DNA from: Thermohalobaculum sediminis
GTDB taxonomy: Bacteria > Pseudomonadota > Alphaproteobacteria > Rhodobacterales > Rhodobacteraceae
Assembly: GCF_023487995.1 (NCBI RefSeq)
Contig: NZ_JAMFKN010000003.1
Location: forward strand, 372,001-436,000
Reading direction: 5' to 3'
DNA: 64,000 nt
Shown here: one piece after another, positions 48,145 to 56,907 of the stretch
Layout: every line of letters starts with the position of its first letter
Numbering within the stretch: the first letter of the stretch is position 1
Position numbers and translations under genes: made by a program
Notes under the pieces: model-generated
The model's database searches: none
What the model was told of the DNA's origin: nothing
The model's input: the letters and a program-made list of their open reading frames with translations, nothing else

Positions 48145-48327
48145 TCACCCGCGGATCGCAAGATAGGCCGCTGCGCCGCAGACCACCATCACGATCCCGA
48201 GCACCCGGCGCTGCGCGTCGGTGGTTACGCGCATCGCCGCGAGCATCTCGGGCAGCGAGCCCGCGAAGATCGCGACCGCGAGCCCCTCGATCACGAGCAC
48301 GAGGGCGAGGGCGGCCAGCAAGTCCAC
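48145..48327 (-). CDS. DUF2065 small membrane protein
   Basis: 60 residues with two hydrophobic helices (LLAALALVLVIEGLAVAIFAG and GIVMVVCGAAAYLAI) joined by PEMLAAMRVTTDAQRR, the DUF2065 pattern. It usually follows hflC in alphaproteobacteria, as here, and may assist the HflKC/FtsH complex; that role is inferred from position. Confidence 0.85.
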   Translation of the reverse strand: MDLLAALALVLVIEGLAVAIFAGSLPEMLAAMRVTTDAQRRVLGIVMVVCGAAAYLAIRG

Positions 48328-48365
48328 GTCGCACCTCCCTGCGAATCCCGGCCGCCGTGGCGGCC

Positions 48366-49238
48366 TCAGGGTGTCGGACGGCCCTGAGGCGCCTTGAGGT
48401 AGTCGAAGAACTCGCTCTCCGGGGTGATCACCATCGTCGAGTTCTCGCCGCCGAGTGATTTCTCGTAGGCCGCCATCGAGCGGTAGAAGGTGAAGAACTC
48501 CTGATCCCGGCCGAAGGCGTCGGCGAAGATGCGGTTGCGCTCGGCGTCGGCCCGGCCGCGGATGATATCCGCCTCGCGATTCGCCTCGGAGGTCAGCTCG
48601 ACGGCCTGGCGGTCGGCCTCGGCGCGGATGCGCTGGGCCGCCTCCTTGCCACGGGCACGCTCGTCGGCGGCCTCGCGCTGGCGCTCGGCGTTCATCCGGT
48701 CATAGGTCGCGCGCAGGTTCTCGACCGGCAGGTCGGCACGGCGGATGCGCACGTCGATGATCTCGACGCCCAGCTCGCGCGCGTCCGAACGCGCGTCCTC
48801 GGCGATTCGCTGCATCAGCGTCGTGCGCTCGGCCGAGATGATCTGGTCCGAACTCACGGTGCCCAGCACCTCGCGCAGCGAGGCGTTGAGGATGCGCTCG
48901 AGCCGCGAGATCGCCGCAAGCTCGGTCTGCACCGCCTGCCGGAAGCGGACGACATCGGTGATGCGCCAGCGTGCGAAGGCATCCACGACGAGGCGGCGCT
49001 CGTCGGCGGGCGTGACCTCGAGGGGCGAGGTGTCGAGCGGCAGGATGCGGGCCTCGTAGAAGGCGACCTCCTGGATCAGCGGCACCTTGAAGCCGATGCC
49101 GGGTTCGGTCTTGACCGCCTTGACCTCGCCGAACTGGAGCACGATGGCCTGCTGGCGCTCGTCCACGATGTAGATGGCCGAAAGCCCCGCGAAGACCGTG
49201 ACCGCAAGCAGGGCGATGATGACCGGAATGAGCCGCAT
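48366..49238 (-). CDS. hflC: FtsH protease modulator HflC
   Basis: 290 residues. N-terminal membrane anchor (IIALLAVTVFAGLSAIYIVDERQQAIVLQFGE), SPFH/band-7 domain (IGFKVPLIQEVAFYEARILPLD, RRLVVDAFARWRI), a coiled coil (MNAERQREAADERARGKEAAQRIRAEADRQ) and a C-terminal FFTFYRSMAAYEKSL. With HflK it forms a membrane cage around FtsH. Its ATG shares one base with the hflK stop. Confidence 0.95.
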   Translation of the reverse strand: MRLIPVIIALLAVTVFAGLSAIYIVDERQQAIVLQFGEVKAVKTEPGIGFKVPLIQEVAFYEARILPLDTSPLEVTPADERRLVVDAFARWRITDVVRFRQAVQTELAAISRLERILNASLREVLGTVSSDQIISAERTTLMQRIAEDARSDARELGVEIIDVRIRRADLPVENLRATYDRMNAERQREAADERARGKEAAQRIRAEADRQAVELTSEANREADIIRGRADAERNRIFADAFGRDQEFFTFYRSMAAYEKSLGGENSTMVITPESEFFDYLKAPQGRPTP

Positions 49239-50410
49239 CAGTTGGTCCCTCCCCTGCGAAGTTCGTTGAGCGGCAGATAGGGCACCACGCCCTGTCCGCC
49301 CTGGCCACCGCCGACGCCTTCATCGATGATGAACTTGTCGACGCCGCCCAGCACGCGCTCGAGCGTCTCGATGTAGAGGCGCTTGCGCGTGACCTCCGGG
49401 GCGTTCGCGTATTCCTCGTAGATCGAGATGAAGCGCGCGGCCTCACCCTTGGCCTCGTTGACCACGCGCGCGGCGTAGCCCTCGGCCTGCTGCACGACCT
49501 GCGCCGCCTCGCCGCGGGCGGCGGCGAGCGTCTGGTTGGCATAGGCCTCGGCCCGGCGCTCCTCGGTCTGGCGGTCCTGCGAGGCGGCCTGCACGTCGCG
49601 GAAGGCTTCGATCACCTCGCCCGGCGGGTCGGCGCGGTCGAAGTTCACGCGCACGATGTTCACGCCCGACTGATAGCTGTCGAGCGTGAACTGGATCAGG
49701 TCCTGCAACTCGGCCGAGATCGCCGCGCGCTCGCGGCTGAGGATCGGCTTGAGGTCCGATCGGCCGATGATCTCGCGCATCGCCGATTCCGACACCGCCC
49801 GGATGGTCTGGGCCGGATCGGCAATGTTGAACAGGAACTGGTCGGGCCGCGCGATGTTCCAGACCACCGAAAAGTCGATGTCCACCACGTTCTCGTCGCC
49901 GGTCAGCATCAGGCCCTGATCGTCGCGCCGTCCCTGACCGGCGATGCCGATGTCGATGGTGTTCTCGCGCGCGACCGGCAGGACCTCGTAGGTCACGACG
50001 GGCCAGGGCGCGAAGTTGAGGCCCTCGGTCCCTATCTGGCTGAACTCGCCGAGGAACAGCTCGACCGACTGCTCGCCAGTGTCGACGCGGTAGAAGGACT
50101 GGAAGGCCCAGCCGGCAACGAGCACGACGGGAACGATGAAGGGCAGCGCCTTCTGCACGGCGGGGCTGGGACCGCGTCCGCCGCCGAAGCCGCCACCGCG
50201 GCCCGTGCGCCCGCCGCGCCCGCCCAGCACCACCTTGAGCTGGTCGCGGCCCTTGCGCAGCAGGTCGTCGAGGTCGGGGCCCTGCCCGCCTCCTCCCCCG
50301 CCACCACCGCCGCCACCGCCGCTGCCCCACGGGTTGCGGCCGCCGTTGTTCTTGCCACCCCCGCCACCCCAGGGGCCGCCACCGCCACCCGAATTGCTGT
50401 TGAAAGGCAT
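49238..50410 (-). CDS. hflK: FtsH protease modulator HflK
   Basis: 390 residues from ATG 50410. A Gly-rich N-terminus (about residues 6-45, with a run of about 12 Gly near residue 35) is followed by RKGRDQLKVVLGG, a membrane segment (ALPFIVPVVLVAGWAFQSFY), the SPFH domain (VDTGEQSVELFLGEF, NFAPWPVVTYEVLPV, DENVVDIDFSVVWNI) and a coiled coil (DRQTEERRAEAYANQTLAAARGEAAQ). Partner of HflC. The Gly tract is low-complexity and likely variable in length. Confidence 0.95.
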   Translation of the reverse strand: MPFNSNSGGGGGPWGGGGGKNNGGRNPWGSGGGGGGGGGGGGQGPDLDDLLRKGRDQLKVVLGGRGGRTGRGGGFGGGRGPSPAVQKALPFIVPVVLVAGWAFQSFYRVDTGEQSVELFLGEFSQIGTEGLNFAPWPVVTYEVLPVARENTIDIGIAGQGRRDDQGLMLTGDENVVDIDFSVVWNIARPDQFLFNIADPAQTIRAVSESAMREIIGRSDLKPILSRERAAISAELQDLIQFTLDSYQSGVNIVRVNFDRADPPGEVIEAFRDVQAASQDRQTEERRAEAYANQTLAAARGEAAQVVQQAEGYAARVVNEAKGEAARFISIYEEYANAPEVTRKRLYIETLERVLGGVDKFIIDEGVGGGQGGQGVVPYLPLNELRRGGTN

Positions 50411-50576
50411 GCTCTCCAGGATCCTCCGGTTGGGAATTTGCCGCGAGGGCAAGCTGTCACGCGCGGTTCTAGCAGCAGAGACGGCCCCCGCGCCATACCC
50501 CAAGACTTGGTGCCTCGGCGGGCGCGTTCAAGGCCGCCTCTGCGCCGGGACCCGGACCAGGCGCGGGGCTGTCGGC

Positions 50577-51950
50577 TCAGGCCGCGCCAGCCGGCTCGGG
50601 CAGCGGGGTCCGCATGGTCACGAGCTCCTCCGACGCGGTCGGGTGAACCGCGACGGTGCGGTCGAAATCCTCCTTGGTCGCGCCCATCTTCACCGCGATC
50701 GCGGCCATCTGGATCATCTCGCCCGCAGCGTGGCCGGCGATGTGCACGCCCAGCACCCGGCGGGTGTCCTTCGCCACGATCAGCTTCATCAGCATCCGCT
50801 CGTCGCGGCCCGAGAGCGTGTGCAGCATCGGCCGGAAGGTCGAGCGGTAGATCTCGACCTGCCCCTCGGCGCGGGCCTGGGCCTCGGTGAGGCCGATGGT
50901 GCCGATCTCGGGCTGGGTGAAGATGGCAGTCGCCACCAGCACATGGTCGGCGCGGGTGGGCTGCGCACCGAACACGGTGTCGGCGAAGGCGTGCCCCTCG
51001 CGGATTGCCACGGGCGTCAGCTGCAGCCGGTCGGTGACATCGCCCACCGCGAAGATCGAGGGCACCGCGGTCTGCGACCATTCGTCCACCGGGATCTCGC
51101 CGCGCCTGCCGAGGCTCACGCCAGCGCGCTCGAGCCCCAGCCCTTCGGTGTTCGGCACCCGGCCGGTGGCGGCAAGGACGAGGCCCGCCTCGCGCGTCTC
51201 GCCATTGGTCAGCGCGACCGTGAGGCGCTCGCCATCGCGCTCGATCCCGGCGACATCCGTCTCGGTGAGGATCTCGATCCCCTTCTTGCGCATCTCGTCG
51301 GTCACATGGGCGCCGAGATCGGCGTCGAAGCTGCGGAGAAGCCGCTTGCCCCGATAGACCAGCGTCACCGTCGCGCCCAGCCCGTTCAGGATGCCCGCGA
51401 ACTCGCAGGCGATGTAACCCCCGCCCATCACCACCGCGCGCTCGGGCAGGCGCGGCAGGTCGAACATCTCGTTCGAAGTGACGGCGTGGTGGCTGCCGGG
51501 GAAGTCGGGAACGAAGGGGCGCCCGCCCGTGGCGATCAGGATGTGCTTCGCCCGGATGCGGTGGCCATGGGTCGAAAGCTCGACGGTGTGGGGGTCGATC
51601 AGCGTGGCGCGCGAGCGGAAGATCTCGACCCCCGCGAGGTCGAGGTTGCGGGCGTAGATCTCCTCGAGCCGGGCGATCTCGAGGTCCTTGCTGGCGATCA
51701 GCCGCGCCCAATCGAAGCGCGGCTCGGGCACATGCCAGCCGAAGCCCTCGGCGTCCTCGAAGGACTCCGAGAAGCTCGACGCGTAGACCAGCAGCTTCTT
51801 GGGCACGCAGCCGCGGATCACGCAGGTGCCGCCGAAGCGGTATTCCTCGGCGATGCCGACCCGGGCGCCATGGTTCGCCGCGATCCGCGCCGCGCGCACG
51901 CCGCCCGAGCCGCCCCCGATCACGAAGAGGTCGAAGTCGAAGTCGCTCAT
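50577..51950 (-). CDS. gor: Glutathione-disulfide reductase
   Basis: 457 residues. FAD site VIGGGSGGVRAARIAANHGA, redox-active disulfide GGTCVIRGCVPKK, second nucleotide motif VMGGGYIACEFAGILNGLG, FAD-binding AVGDVTDRLQLTPVA and the dimer-interface His in VAVHPTASEELV. The CVIRGCVPKK variant is usual for alphaproteobacterial and plant enzymes. It regenerates glutathione with NADPH. It precedes hflK on the same strand with a 166-base gap. Confidence 0.95.
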   Translation of the reverse strand: MSDFDFDLFVIGGGSGGVRAARIAANHGARVGIAEEYRFGGTCVIRGCVPKKLLVYASSFSESFEDAEGFGWHVPEPRFDWARLIASKDLEIARLEEIYARNLDLAGVEIFRSRATLIDPHTVELSTHGHRIRAKHILIATGGRPFVPDFPGSHHAVTSNEMFDLPRLPERAVVMGGGYIACEFAGILNGLGATVTLVYRGKRLLRSFDADLGAHVTDEMRKKGIEILTETDVAGIERDGERLTVALTNGETREAGLVLAATGRVPNTEGLGLERAGVSLGRRGEIPVDEWSQTAVPSIFAVGDVTDRLQLTPVAIREGHAFADTVFGAQPTRADHVLVATAIFTQPEIGTIGLTEAQARAEGQVEIYRSTFRPMLHTLSGRDERMLMKLIVAKDTRRVLGVHIAGHAAGEMIQMAAIAVKMGATKEDFDRTVAVHPTASEELVTMRTPLPEPAGAA

Positions 51951-52053
51951 GGGCTGCCCCCTTGCCGTTCCCTGCCGTGCGCGGCCCCTCAGATAGGATC
52001 GGGCCGTTGCGATTGCACGCGCCCCGCCCGCGCTCGCGAAAGCGTGATGCGCC

Positions 52054-52770
52054 TCAGGCCCCGATCACCTGCGCCGTGCCGTCCTCGCGCCCGATCACGA
52101 TGACCGAGGCGAGGCCGCAGAACAGCCCCGTCTCGACCACGCCGGGGATGAGGTTGAGATCGGCATTGAGCCGCTCGGGGTTGGGGATCGCGCCGAGATG
52201 GAGGTCGAGGATGTGGTGCCCCTCGTCGGTCACCAGCGCCCCGTCGGGCCCGCCGCGCAGCGCCACCCGCCGCCCGCCGAGGCCGTGGTCCTCGAGCACC
52301 CGCGCCACCAGCCGCGCCGTGGTCTCGTAGCCGAAGCGGACCACCTCGACCGGCAGGGGGAAGGCGCCAAGCCTGTCCACCTGCTTCGAGGGGTCGGTGA
52401 TGACCACCATCCGGTCCGAGGCGGCGGCGACGATCTTTTCCTGCAGGAGCGCGCCACCGCCGCCCTTGATCAGCCGGCGCGCGCCGTCGAACTCGTCCGC
52501 GCCGTCGATCGTGAGATCCAGCCAGCCGGCCGCGTCAAGCGTGGACAGTGGGATGCCCAGCGCCGAGGCCTGCGCCGCCGTGCGCGTCGAGGTCGGCACG
52601 CCGATGATCCTGAGCCCCTCGGCCTTCATCCGCTCGGCAAGCAGGCGCACCATCCAGTCGGCGGTCGAGCCGGTGCCAAGGCCCAGCGTCATGCCGGTTT
52701 CGACGAAGTTGAGCGCGCGGGCGGCGGCGGCGCGTTTGGCGCGGTCGGCGGGGGACAGGTCGTGGGTCAT
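52054..52770 (-). CDS. rpiA: Ribose-5-phosphate isomerase A
   Basis: 238 residues from ATG 52770. Motifs: [64 protein letters not shown] and [11 protein letters not shown]. Catalytic Asp and Glu lie in DGADE, and Lys in LIKGGGGA. It interconverts ribose 5-phosphate and ribulose 5-phosphate. Divergent from sdaA. Confidence 0.96.
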   Translation of the reverse strand: MTHDLSPADRAKRAAAARALNFVETGMTLGLGTGSTADWMVRLLAERMKAEGLRIIGVPTSTRTAAQASALGIPLSTLDAAGWLDLTIDGADEFDGARRLIKGGGGALLQEKIVAAASDRMVVITDPSKQVDRLGAFPLPVEVVRFGYETTARLVARVLEDHGLGGRRVALRGGPDGALVTDEGHHILDLHLGAIPNPERLNADLNLIPGVVETGLFCGLASVIVIGREDGTAQVIGA

Positions 52771-52936
52771 CGCGGTGGGGGCTCCGTCGTCTGGCCGCGC
52801 GCGCGGCGCCGGGGGGTCGCGCGGCACTATACCCGCCGCGCGAGGTCGCGCCAGAGCCATTCCCGGTCGAGATTGAACGGCCCCGGCGCAGGGGCCACTC
52901 TTACAAGGACCACGGTGAACGCGGGATTGAGAGAGC

Positions 52937-54331
52937 ATGTTCCTCAGCGTCTTCGACATCTTCAAGATCGGCATAGGGCCGTCGTCGTCGCACACCATGG
53001 GGCCCATGGTGGCGGCCGCGCGGTTCCTCGATACGCTGGCCGGGGGCGAGAAGATCCCTGGCGCCGGGCGGCTCGCGCGGCTGGGCTGCCGGCTGCATGG
53101 CTCGCTCGCCTTCACGGGGCGCGGGCACGCGACCGACCGGGCGGTGATCCTGGGGCTCGCGGGCTTCCGGCCCGACACGCTCGACCCGGCCAAGGCCGAA
53201 GCCGCCGAGGCCGCGATCCGCACGAGCGGCCGGGTGAGCCCGCCGGGTCTGGGGGAACTGGCCTTCGACCCGGCGACCGACCTCGTGTTCGACTACGGCC
53301 CCGCCCTGCCGCTGCACGCGAACGGCATGGTGCTGTCGGCCTGGGACGAGGCGGGGAACCTCTACCAGAGCGAAACCTATTACTCGATCGGCGGCGGCTT
53401 CGTGCGCACGGCGCGCGAGATGCAGGCCGACGACAGCGCGCCCGGCACGCATGGCCACGCGGTGCCCTACCCCTTCGACTGCGCCGCCGCGATGCTGGCG
53501 ATGGCGCGCGACAGCGGCCTTTCCATCGCCCGGATGAAACGCGCGAACGAGGAAGCGCGGCTGTCGCGCCTCGACCTCGACCGCGGCATCGACCGGGTCT
53601 GGGAGGTGATGAACGCCTGCATCGACCGCGGGATGGCCAAGGGCGGCGTCCTGCCGGGCGGGCTAAACGTGCGCAGGCGCGCCAAGGGCATCCACGACCA
53701 GTTGATCGCCGAGCGCGGCCTGAACCGCCAGATGCCGCATGTCGCTAACGACTGGCTCAGCGTCTATGCCATGGCGGTGAACGAGGAGAATGCCGCCGGC
53801 GGGCAGGTGGTCACCTCGCCCACCAACGGTGCAGCGGGCGTGTTCCCGGCGGTCTGCCGCTACTACCTCGACCACATCGTGGGCGCCTCGCGCGAGGGGT
53901 TGCGCGAGATGTTCCTCACCGGTGCCGCGATCGGCGGGATCATCAAGCACAACGCCTCGATCTCTGGCGCCGAGTGCGGCTGCCAGGCCGAGGTCGGCTC
54001 GGCCTCGGCGATGGCGGCGGCGGGGCTCTGCGCGGCGATGGGCGGCAGCCCCGAGCAGGTCGAGAACGCCGCCGAGATCGCGCTCGAGCACCATCTGGGC
54101 ATGACCTGCGACCCAGTGAAGGGGCTGGTGCAGGTGCCCTGCATCGAGCGCAACGGGCTGGGCGCGATCAAGGCGGTCTCGGCCGCCTCGCTCGCACTGA
54201 GAGGCGATGGCGGGCACGTCGTCTCGCTCGACGCCTGCATCAAGACCATGCGCGAGACCGGGCGCGACATGAGCGAGAAGTACAAGGAGACCTCGCTGGG
54301 CGGCCTCGCCGTCAACGTGCCCGATTGCTGA
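52937..54331 (+). CDS. sdaA: L-serine ammonia-lyase (single-chain, iron-sulfur type)
   Basis: 464 residues. Beta domain first ([33 protein letters not shown]), then the alpha domain with [55 protein letters not shown] and [18 protein letters not shown]. The Cys residues in AVCRY, ECGCQ and TCDP supply the 4Fe-4S cluster. It converts serine to pyruvate and ammonia. Confidence 0.95.
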   Translation: MFLSVFDIFKIGIGPSSSHTMGPMVAAARFLDTLAGGEKIPGAGRLARLGCRLHGSLAFTGRGHATDRAVILGLAGFRPDTLDPAKAEAAEAAIRTSGRVSPPGLGELAFDPATDLVFDYGPALPLHANGMVLSAWDEAGNLYQSETYYSIGGGFVRTAREMQADDSAPGTHGHAVPYPFDCAAAMLAMARDSGLSIARMKRANEEARLSRLDLDRGIDRVWEVMNACIDRGMAKGGVLPGGLNVRRRAKGIHDQLIAERGLNRQMPHVANDWLSVYAMAVNEENAAGGQVVTSPTNGAAGVFPAVCRYYLDHIVGASREGLREMFLTGAAIGGIIKHNASISGAECGCQAEVGSASAMAAAGLCAAMGGSPEQVENAAEIALEHHLGMTCDPVKGLVQVPCIERNGLGAIKAVSAASLALRGDGGHVVSLDACIKTMRETGRDMSEKYKETSLGGLAVNVPDC

Positions 54332-54437
54332 GCGCGCGAGGGTTTCAGGCCCGCGCGGAACCGTGAACTCGGGGGCGATTGACGGCGGGCGCTGGCGGCG
54401 GCATATGCGGGGCGCACCTGTGCCCCATGGAGCCGTG

Positions 54438-54664
54438 ATGATCCCGTCCCGCCTCGCCCCCGTCCTGTTCGCCCTGATCCTGTCGGGGGTCATGTCGTTC
54501 TGGTGACGGGCGTGGCCACGCTGCGCACGCAGGGGCTGGTGCCGGACTTCCACGCCATCTGGCTCGGGACATGGGTCGCGGCATGGGCGGTGGCCTTCCC
54601 TACCGCCTTCCTCTTCGCCCCGGTGGCGCGACGGCTGGTGGCGCGGATCGTCCGCGCGGACTGA
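54438..54664 (+). pseudogene. Frameshifted DUF2798 membrane protein
   Basis: ATG 54438 opens IPSRLAPVLFALILSGVMSF and meets TGA at codon 23 (54504-54506). Shifting the frame at about 54501 (one base missing, TTC-[C]TG-GTG) restores LVTGVATLRTQGLVPDFHAIWLGTWVAAWAVAFPTAFLFAPVARRLVARIV to TGA 54662. The two halves together give a normal two-helix DUF2798 protein of about 75 residues. A single-base deletion or a sequencing error explains it. Confidence 0.8.
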
Positions 54665-54678
54665 ACTGGACCGCGGCC

Positions 54679-55362
54679 TCAGCCCGCGGGGCGTCCCGCC
54701 ACGGCATGCACCAGCGCCGCGAGGAAGGGCCTCTCGACCATTACCAGCGCGCCGGGGCAGTCGAAGCGCATCTCGACCATCGAATGCGCCGCCTCGTTCG
54801 AGGTGCCGACCCGCTCGCCCGGCGCGAGCCGGAGCCCGTCGAGCGGCCAGACCAACCCGCGAGAGTGCCCCCCCGTCACGGGCAGGAGCGGGTAGACCGA
54901 CACCCGCGCGCCGGGACGCAGGCGCAGCCGAATGACCTGCCCGGCGGGCGCCAGCGCCATGACGTCCTCCTCGCCCAGCAGGACGACGGGCTTGGCCGGA
55001 TAGCGCAGCATGGCGTGGAACACCGCCAGCATGTGATCGACGCGGCCCGCGGTGAAGCCCACGCCAAGGTAGAACGGCGCCTCGGTGGCATAGAGGCATT
55101 TCTCGAAATCGGTGGTGTCCTGCTCGGCCAGATGCACGACCGCGATGCTGCCGTCGTCGTAGGCGGCGGGGTCGGGCAGAGAATCCATGTCGCCGATCAC
55201 CGCGCGCGGGCGCTTGCGCAGCCCGGCCAGACGATGCGCGCCACGGTCCGCGGCGACCAGGTCGGCCGCGATCGCCTGCGCCTCGGCCAGCATCTCGGCC
55301 GAGAACGGGCCATTGCCGACCAGTGTGACAGGGCCGGGAAAGCGCAGGGGAAGCTCTCTCAT
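54679..55362 (-). CDS. Thiamine diphosphokinase
   Basis: 227 residues. N-terminal catalytic region with LVAADRGAHRL, GDMDSLPDP and the magnesium/ATP motif AEQDTTDFEKCLYA, then VGFTAGRVDHMLAVFHAML; C-terminal thiamin-binding domain with PLDGLRLAPGERVGTSNEA. It makes thiamine diphosphate from thiamine and ATP. The motifs match TPK/ThiN; cytosolic. Convergent with the broken DUF2798 gene. Confidence 0.88.
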   Translation of the reverse strand: MRELPLRFPGPVTLVGNGPFSAEMLAEAQAIAADLVAADRGAHRLAGLRKRPRAVIGDMDSLPDPAAYDDGSIAVVHLAEQDTTDFEKCLYATEAPFYLGVGFTAGRVDHMLAVFHAMLRYPAKPVVLLGEEDVMALAPAGQVIRLRLRPGARVSVYPLLPVTGGHSRGLVWPLDGLRLAPGERVGTSNEAAHSMVEMRFDCPGALVMVERPFLAALVHAVAGRPAG

Positions 55363-55502
55363 GCCTCAGAGGCTTGGCTGCCCCCGCACGGCGCGTCAAT
55401 CCCGCGCGTGCATCAAGGGGGGCGTGGCGGCCGGGGCTCGCGCTTGACCCTACCGGGCAAATACGCGACCCTCGCTCGCGCAACTTGCGGGGGATGGGCA
55501 GA

Positions 55503-56651
55503 ATGCGCGGGAATTCGAGACGGCTCGATGTCTGCCTCGGGGATTTCGCGGTCTCGATCCAGGGTTATGACGACCCGGTGGGCGTGCTCGAGGATGTCCT
55601 GAACGTGGCCCGTCGCGTCGCGGCCGAGAGCCCCGACCTGCTGAACAGCGAGGCCGTGTTCGACGAGGCCACGATCGCCAAGGTGATCGAGCGCGTGGCC
55701 CGGCGCGCCGGCGTCGACGTCGAGAGCCTGGGCGCCGTGCCGGGCCTCGTGCTGGTGCATCGCGGCGAGGAAACCGATGGCGGCCTTTCGGCGATCCGCG
55801 AGGGTGCTGCCGGCGACGCCGACGAGCCCGCGGCGTCCGAGCCGGCCGAGGACCGCTTCGCGGCGCTGCGCCGGCGATTCGAGGCCGCCGACGGGGACGA
55901 GCACGCGGCCCGCGGTGGGGGCGAACCCCAAGCTGGGGACGCCGCCGGCATGACTGCGACGATGACGCTGGGCGATGACGAGATCGAGGGCGAGCGCGAC
56001 CAGGACGACCGGCACGAGAGCGCCGAAGCGCACGAGGGCGCCCTGCAAGGAAGCGACGCGGGCGAGGACGGGGACGACGGGACCGACCGGGTGGTGAACA
56101 TCTTCGGCGCCCCTCCCACGCCCGAGACGGCGGGGGACGAAAAGCCCGCCCGCCGCCCGCTCTTCACCACCCGCGCCGCGACGCCCGCCGCCGCCGAGGC
56201 GGCACCGAGCGCGCCGCCCCGCCGCCCGGCCGAGGGGGTCGGGCTCGGCGACCGTTTCGAGAGCCTGCTGGCCAAGGTGCATGGAAAGACCGCGGATCCC
56301 TCGGGCCGGCCGGCGCCGGCCGCGTCGGCCGCGCCGTCCGTCTCGCCGGTCGCGGTCGCCGGCATGACGCCCGCGCAGGTCGCCGCCGCAGCGGGCGCCG
56401 AGGACGCGCAGGACGCGATGCTGAGCGCCGCGGCCTACCTGACCATCGTGCGCCGCCAGCCGAAATTCACCCGGCGCGAGCTGATGGCCGTGTTCGACGA
56501 GATCCCCGGCGAGTTTCCCCGCACGCTCGAGGTTCAGATCAAGGGGATCGGCAAGCTCACCCGCGCGGGCTCGCTGCGGCGCGTGGACGACGACCATTTC
56601 GGCCTGAGCCGCGATCTCACCGAGCAGTTCGAGCCCCTGCTGCGGGGTTGA
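55503..56651 (+). CDS. Rhodobacterales-type hypothetical protein with disordered middle
   Basis: 382 residues from ATG 55503 (GGGG upstream; ATG 55494 also possible). The N-terminal ~80 residues are ordered (LDVCLGDFAVSIQGYDDPVGVLEDVLNVARRVAAES). A long acidic, Ala/Glu/Asp/Pro-rich stretch follows (about 95-270) that looks disordered. The C-terminal ~75 residues are helical and conserved-looking (LSAAAYLTIVRRQPKFTRRELMAVFDEIPG, LTRAGSLRRVDDDHFGLS), possibly a winged-helix fold. Proteins with a similar N-terminal DFxxxxxGxDDP motif are familiar to me from Rhodobacterales without known function. Confidence 0.75.
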   Translation: MRGNSRRLDVCLGDFAVSIQGYDDPVGVLEDVLNVARRVAAESPDLLNSEAVFDEATIAKVIERVARRAGVDVESLGAVPGLVLVHRGEETDGGLSAIREGAAGDADEPAASEPAEDRFAALRRRFEAADGDEHAARGGGEPQAGDAAGMTATMTLGDDEIEGERDQDDRHESAEAHEGALQGSDAGEDGDDGTDRVVNIFGAPPTPETAGDEKPARRPLFTTRAATPAAAEAAPSAPPRRPAEGVGLGDRFESLLAKVHGKTADPSGRPAPAASAAPSVSPVAVAGMTPAQVAAAAGAEDAQDAMLSAAAYLTIVRRQPKFTRRELMAVFDEIPGEFPRTLEVQIKGIGKLTRAGSLRRVDDDHFGLSRDLTEQFEPLLRG

Positions 56652-56655
56652 GCCG

Positions 56656-56907
56656 TCACGCCCCGCCGCCGCCGTGCCCCGGCCCGCCGGCATCCGATCC
56701 ACCATCCGGATCGGGCCTCCCGAGGCCAAGGAAGACGCGGCGGAACGGGATCGCCCAGAGCACGCCGAGCCCGACATAGATCGCGAATTCGAGGGCGAGC
56801 GGAGGGCGCTCGAACATCCCCACGACGCTCAGCGCCACGACGACATAGGCGGGCAGCCCAAGCACGAGGATGGCGATCGCAAGCCGTTTTCGGGTTCGAT
56901 AGGTCAT
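56656..56907 (-). CDS. DUF2842 membrane protein
   Basis: 83 residues from ATG 56907. Two hydrophobic helices (LAIAILVLGLPAYVVVALSVVG, FAIYVGLGVLWAIPF) and the family end RRVFLGLGRPDPDGG, matching DUF2842, a small alphaproteobacterial membrane family of unknown role. It is the last gene of the operon that begins with the BamE-like gene. Confidence 0.85.
   Translation of the reverse strand: MTYRTRKRLAIAILVLGLPAYVVVALSVVGMFERPPLALEFAIYVGLGVLWAIPFRRVFLGLGRPDPDGGSDAGGPGHGGGGA

Noticed and set aside
50290-50400. CCACCGCC/GGCGG tandem repeats at the start of hflK as a mobile or CRISPR-like repeat
   Set aside because: They encode the Gly-rich N-terminus normal for HflK; simple codon repetition.
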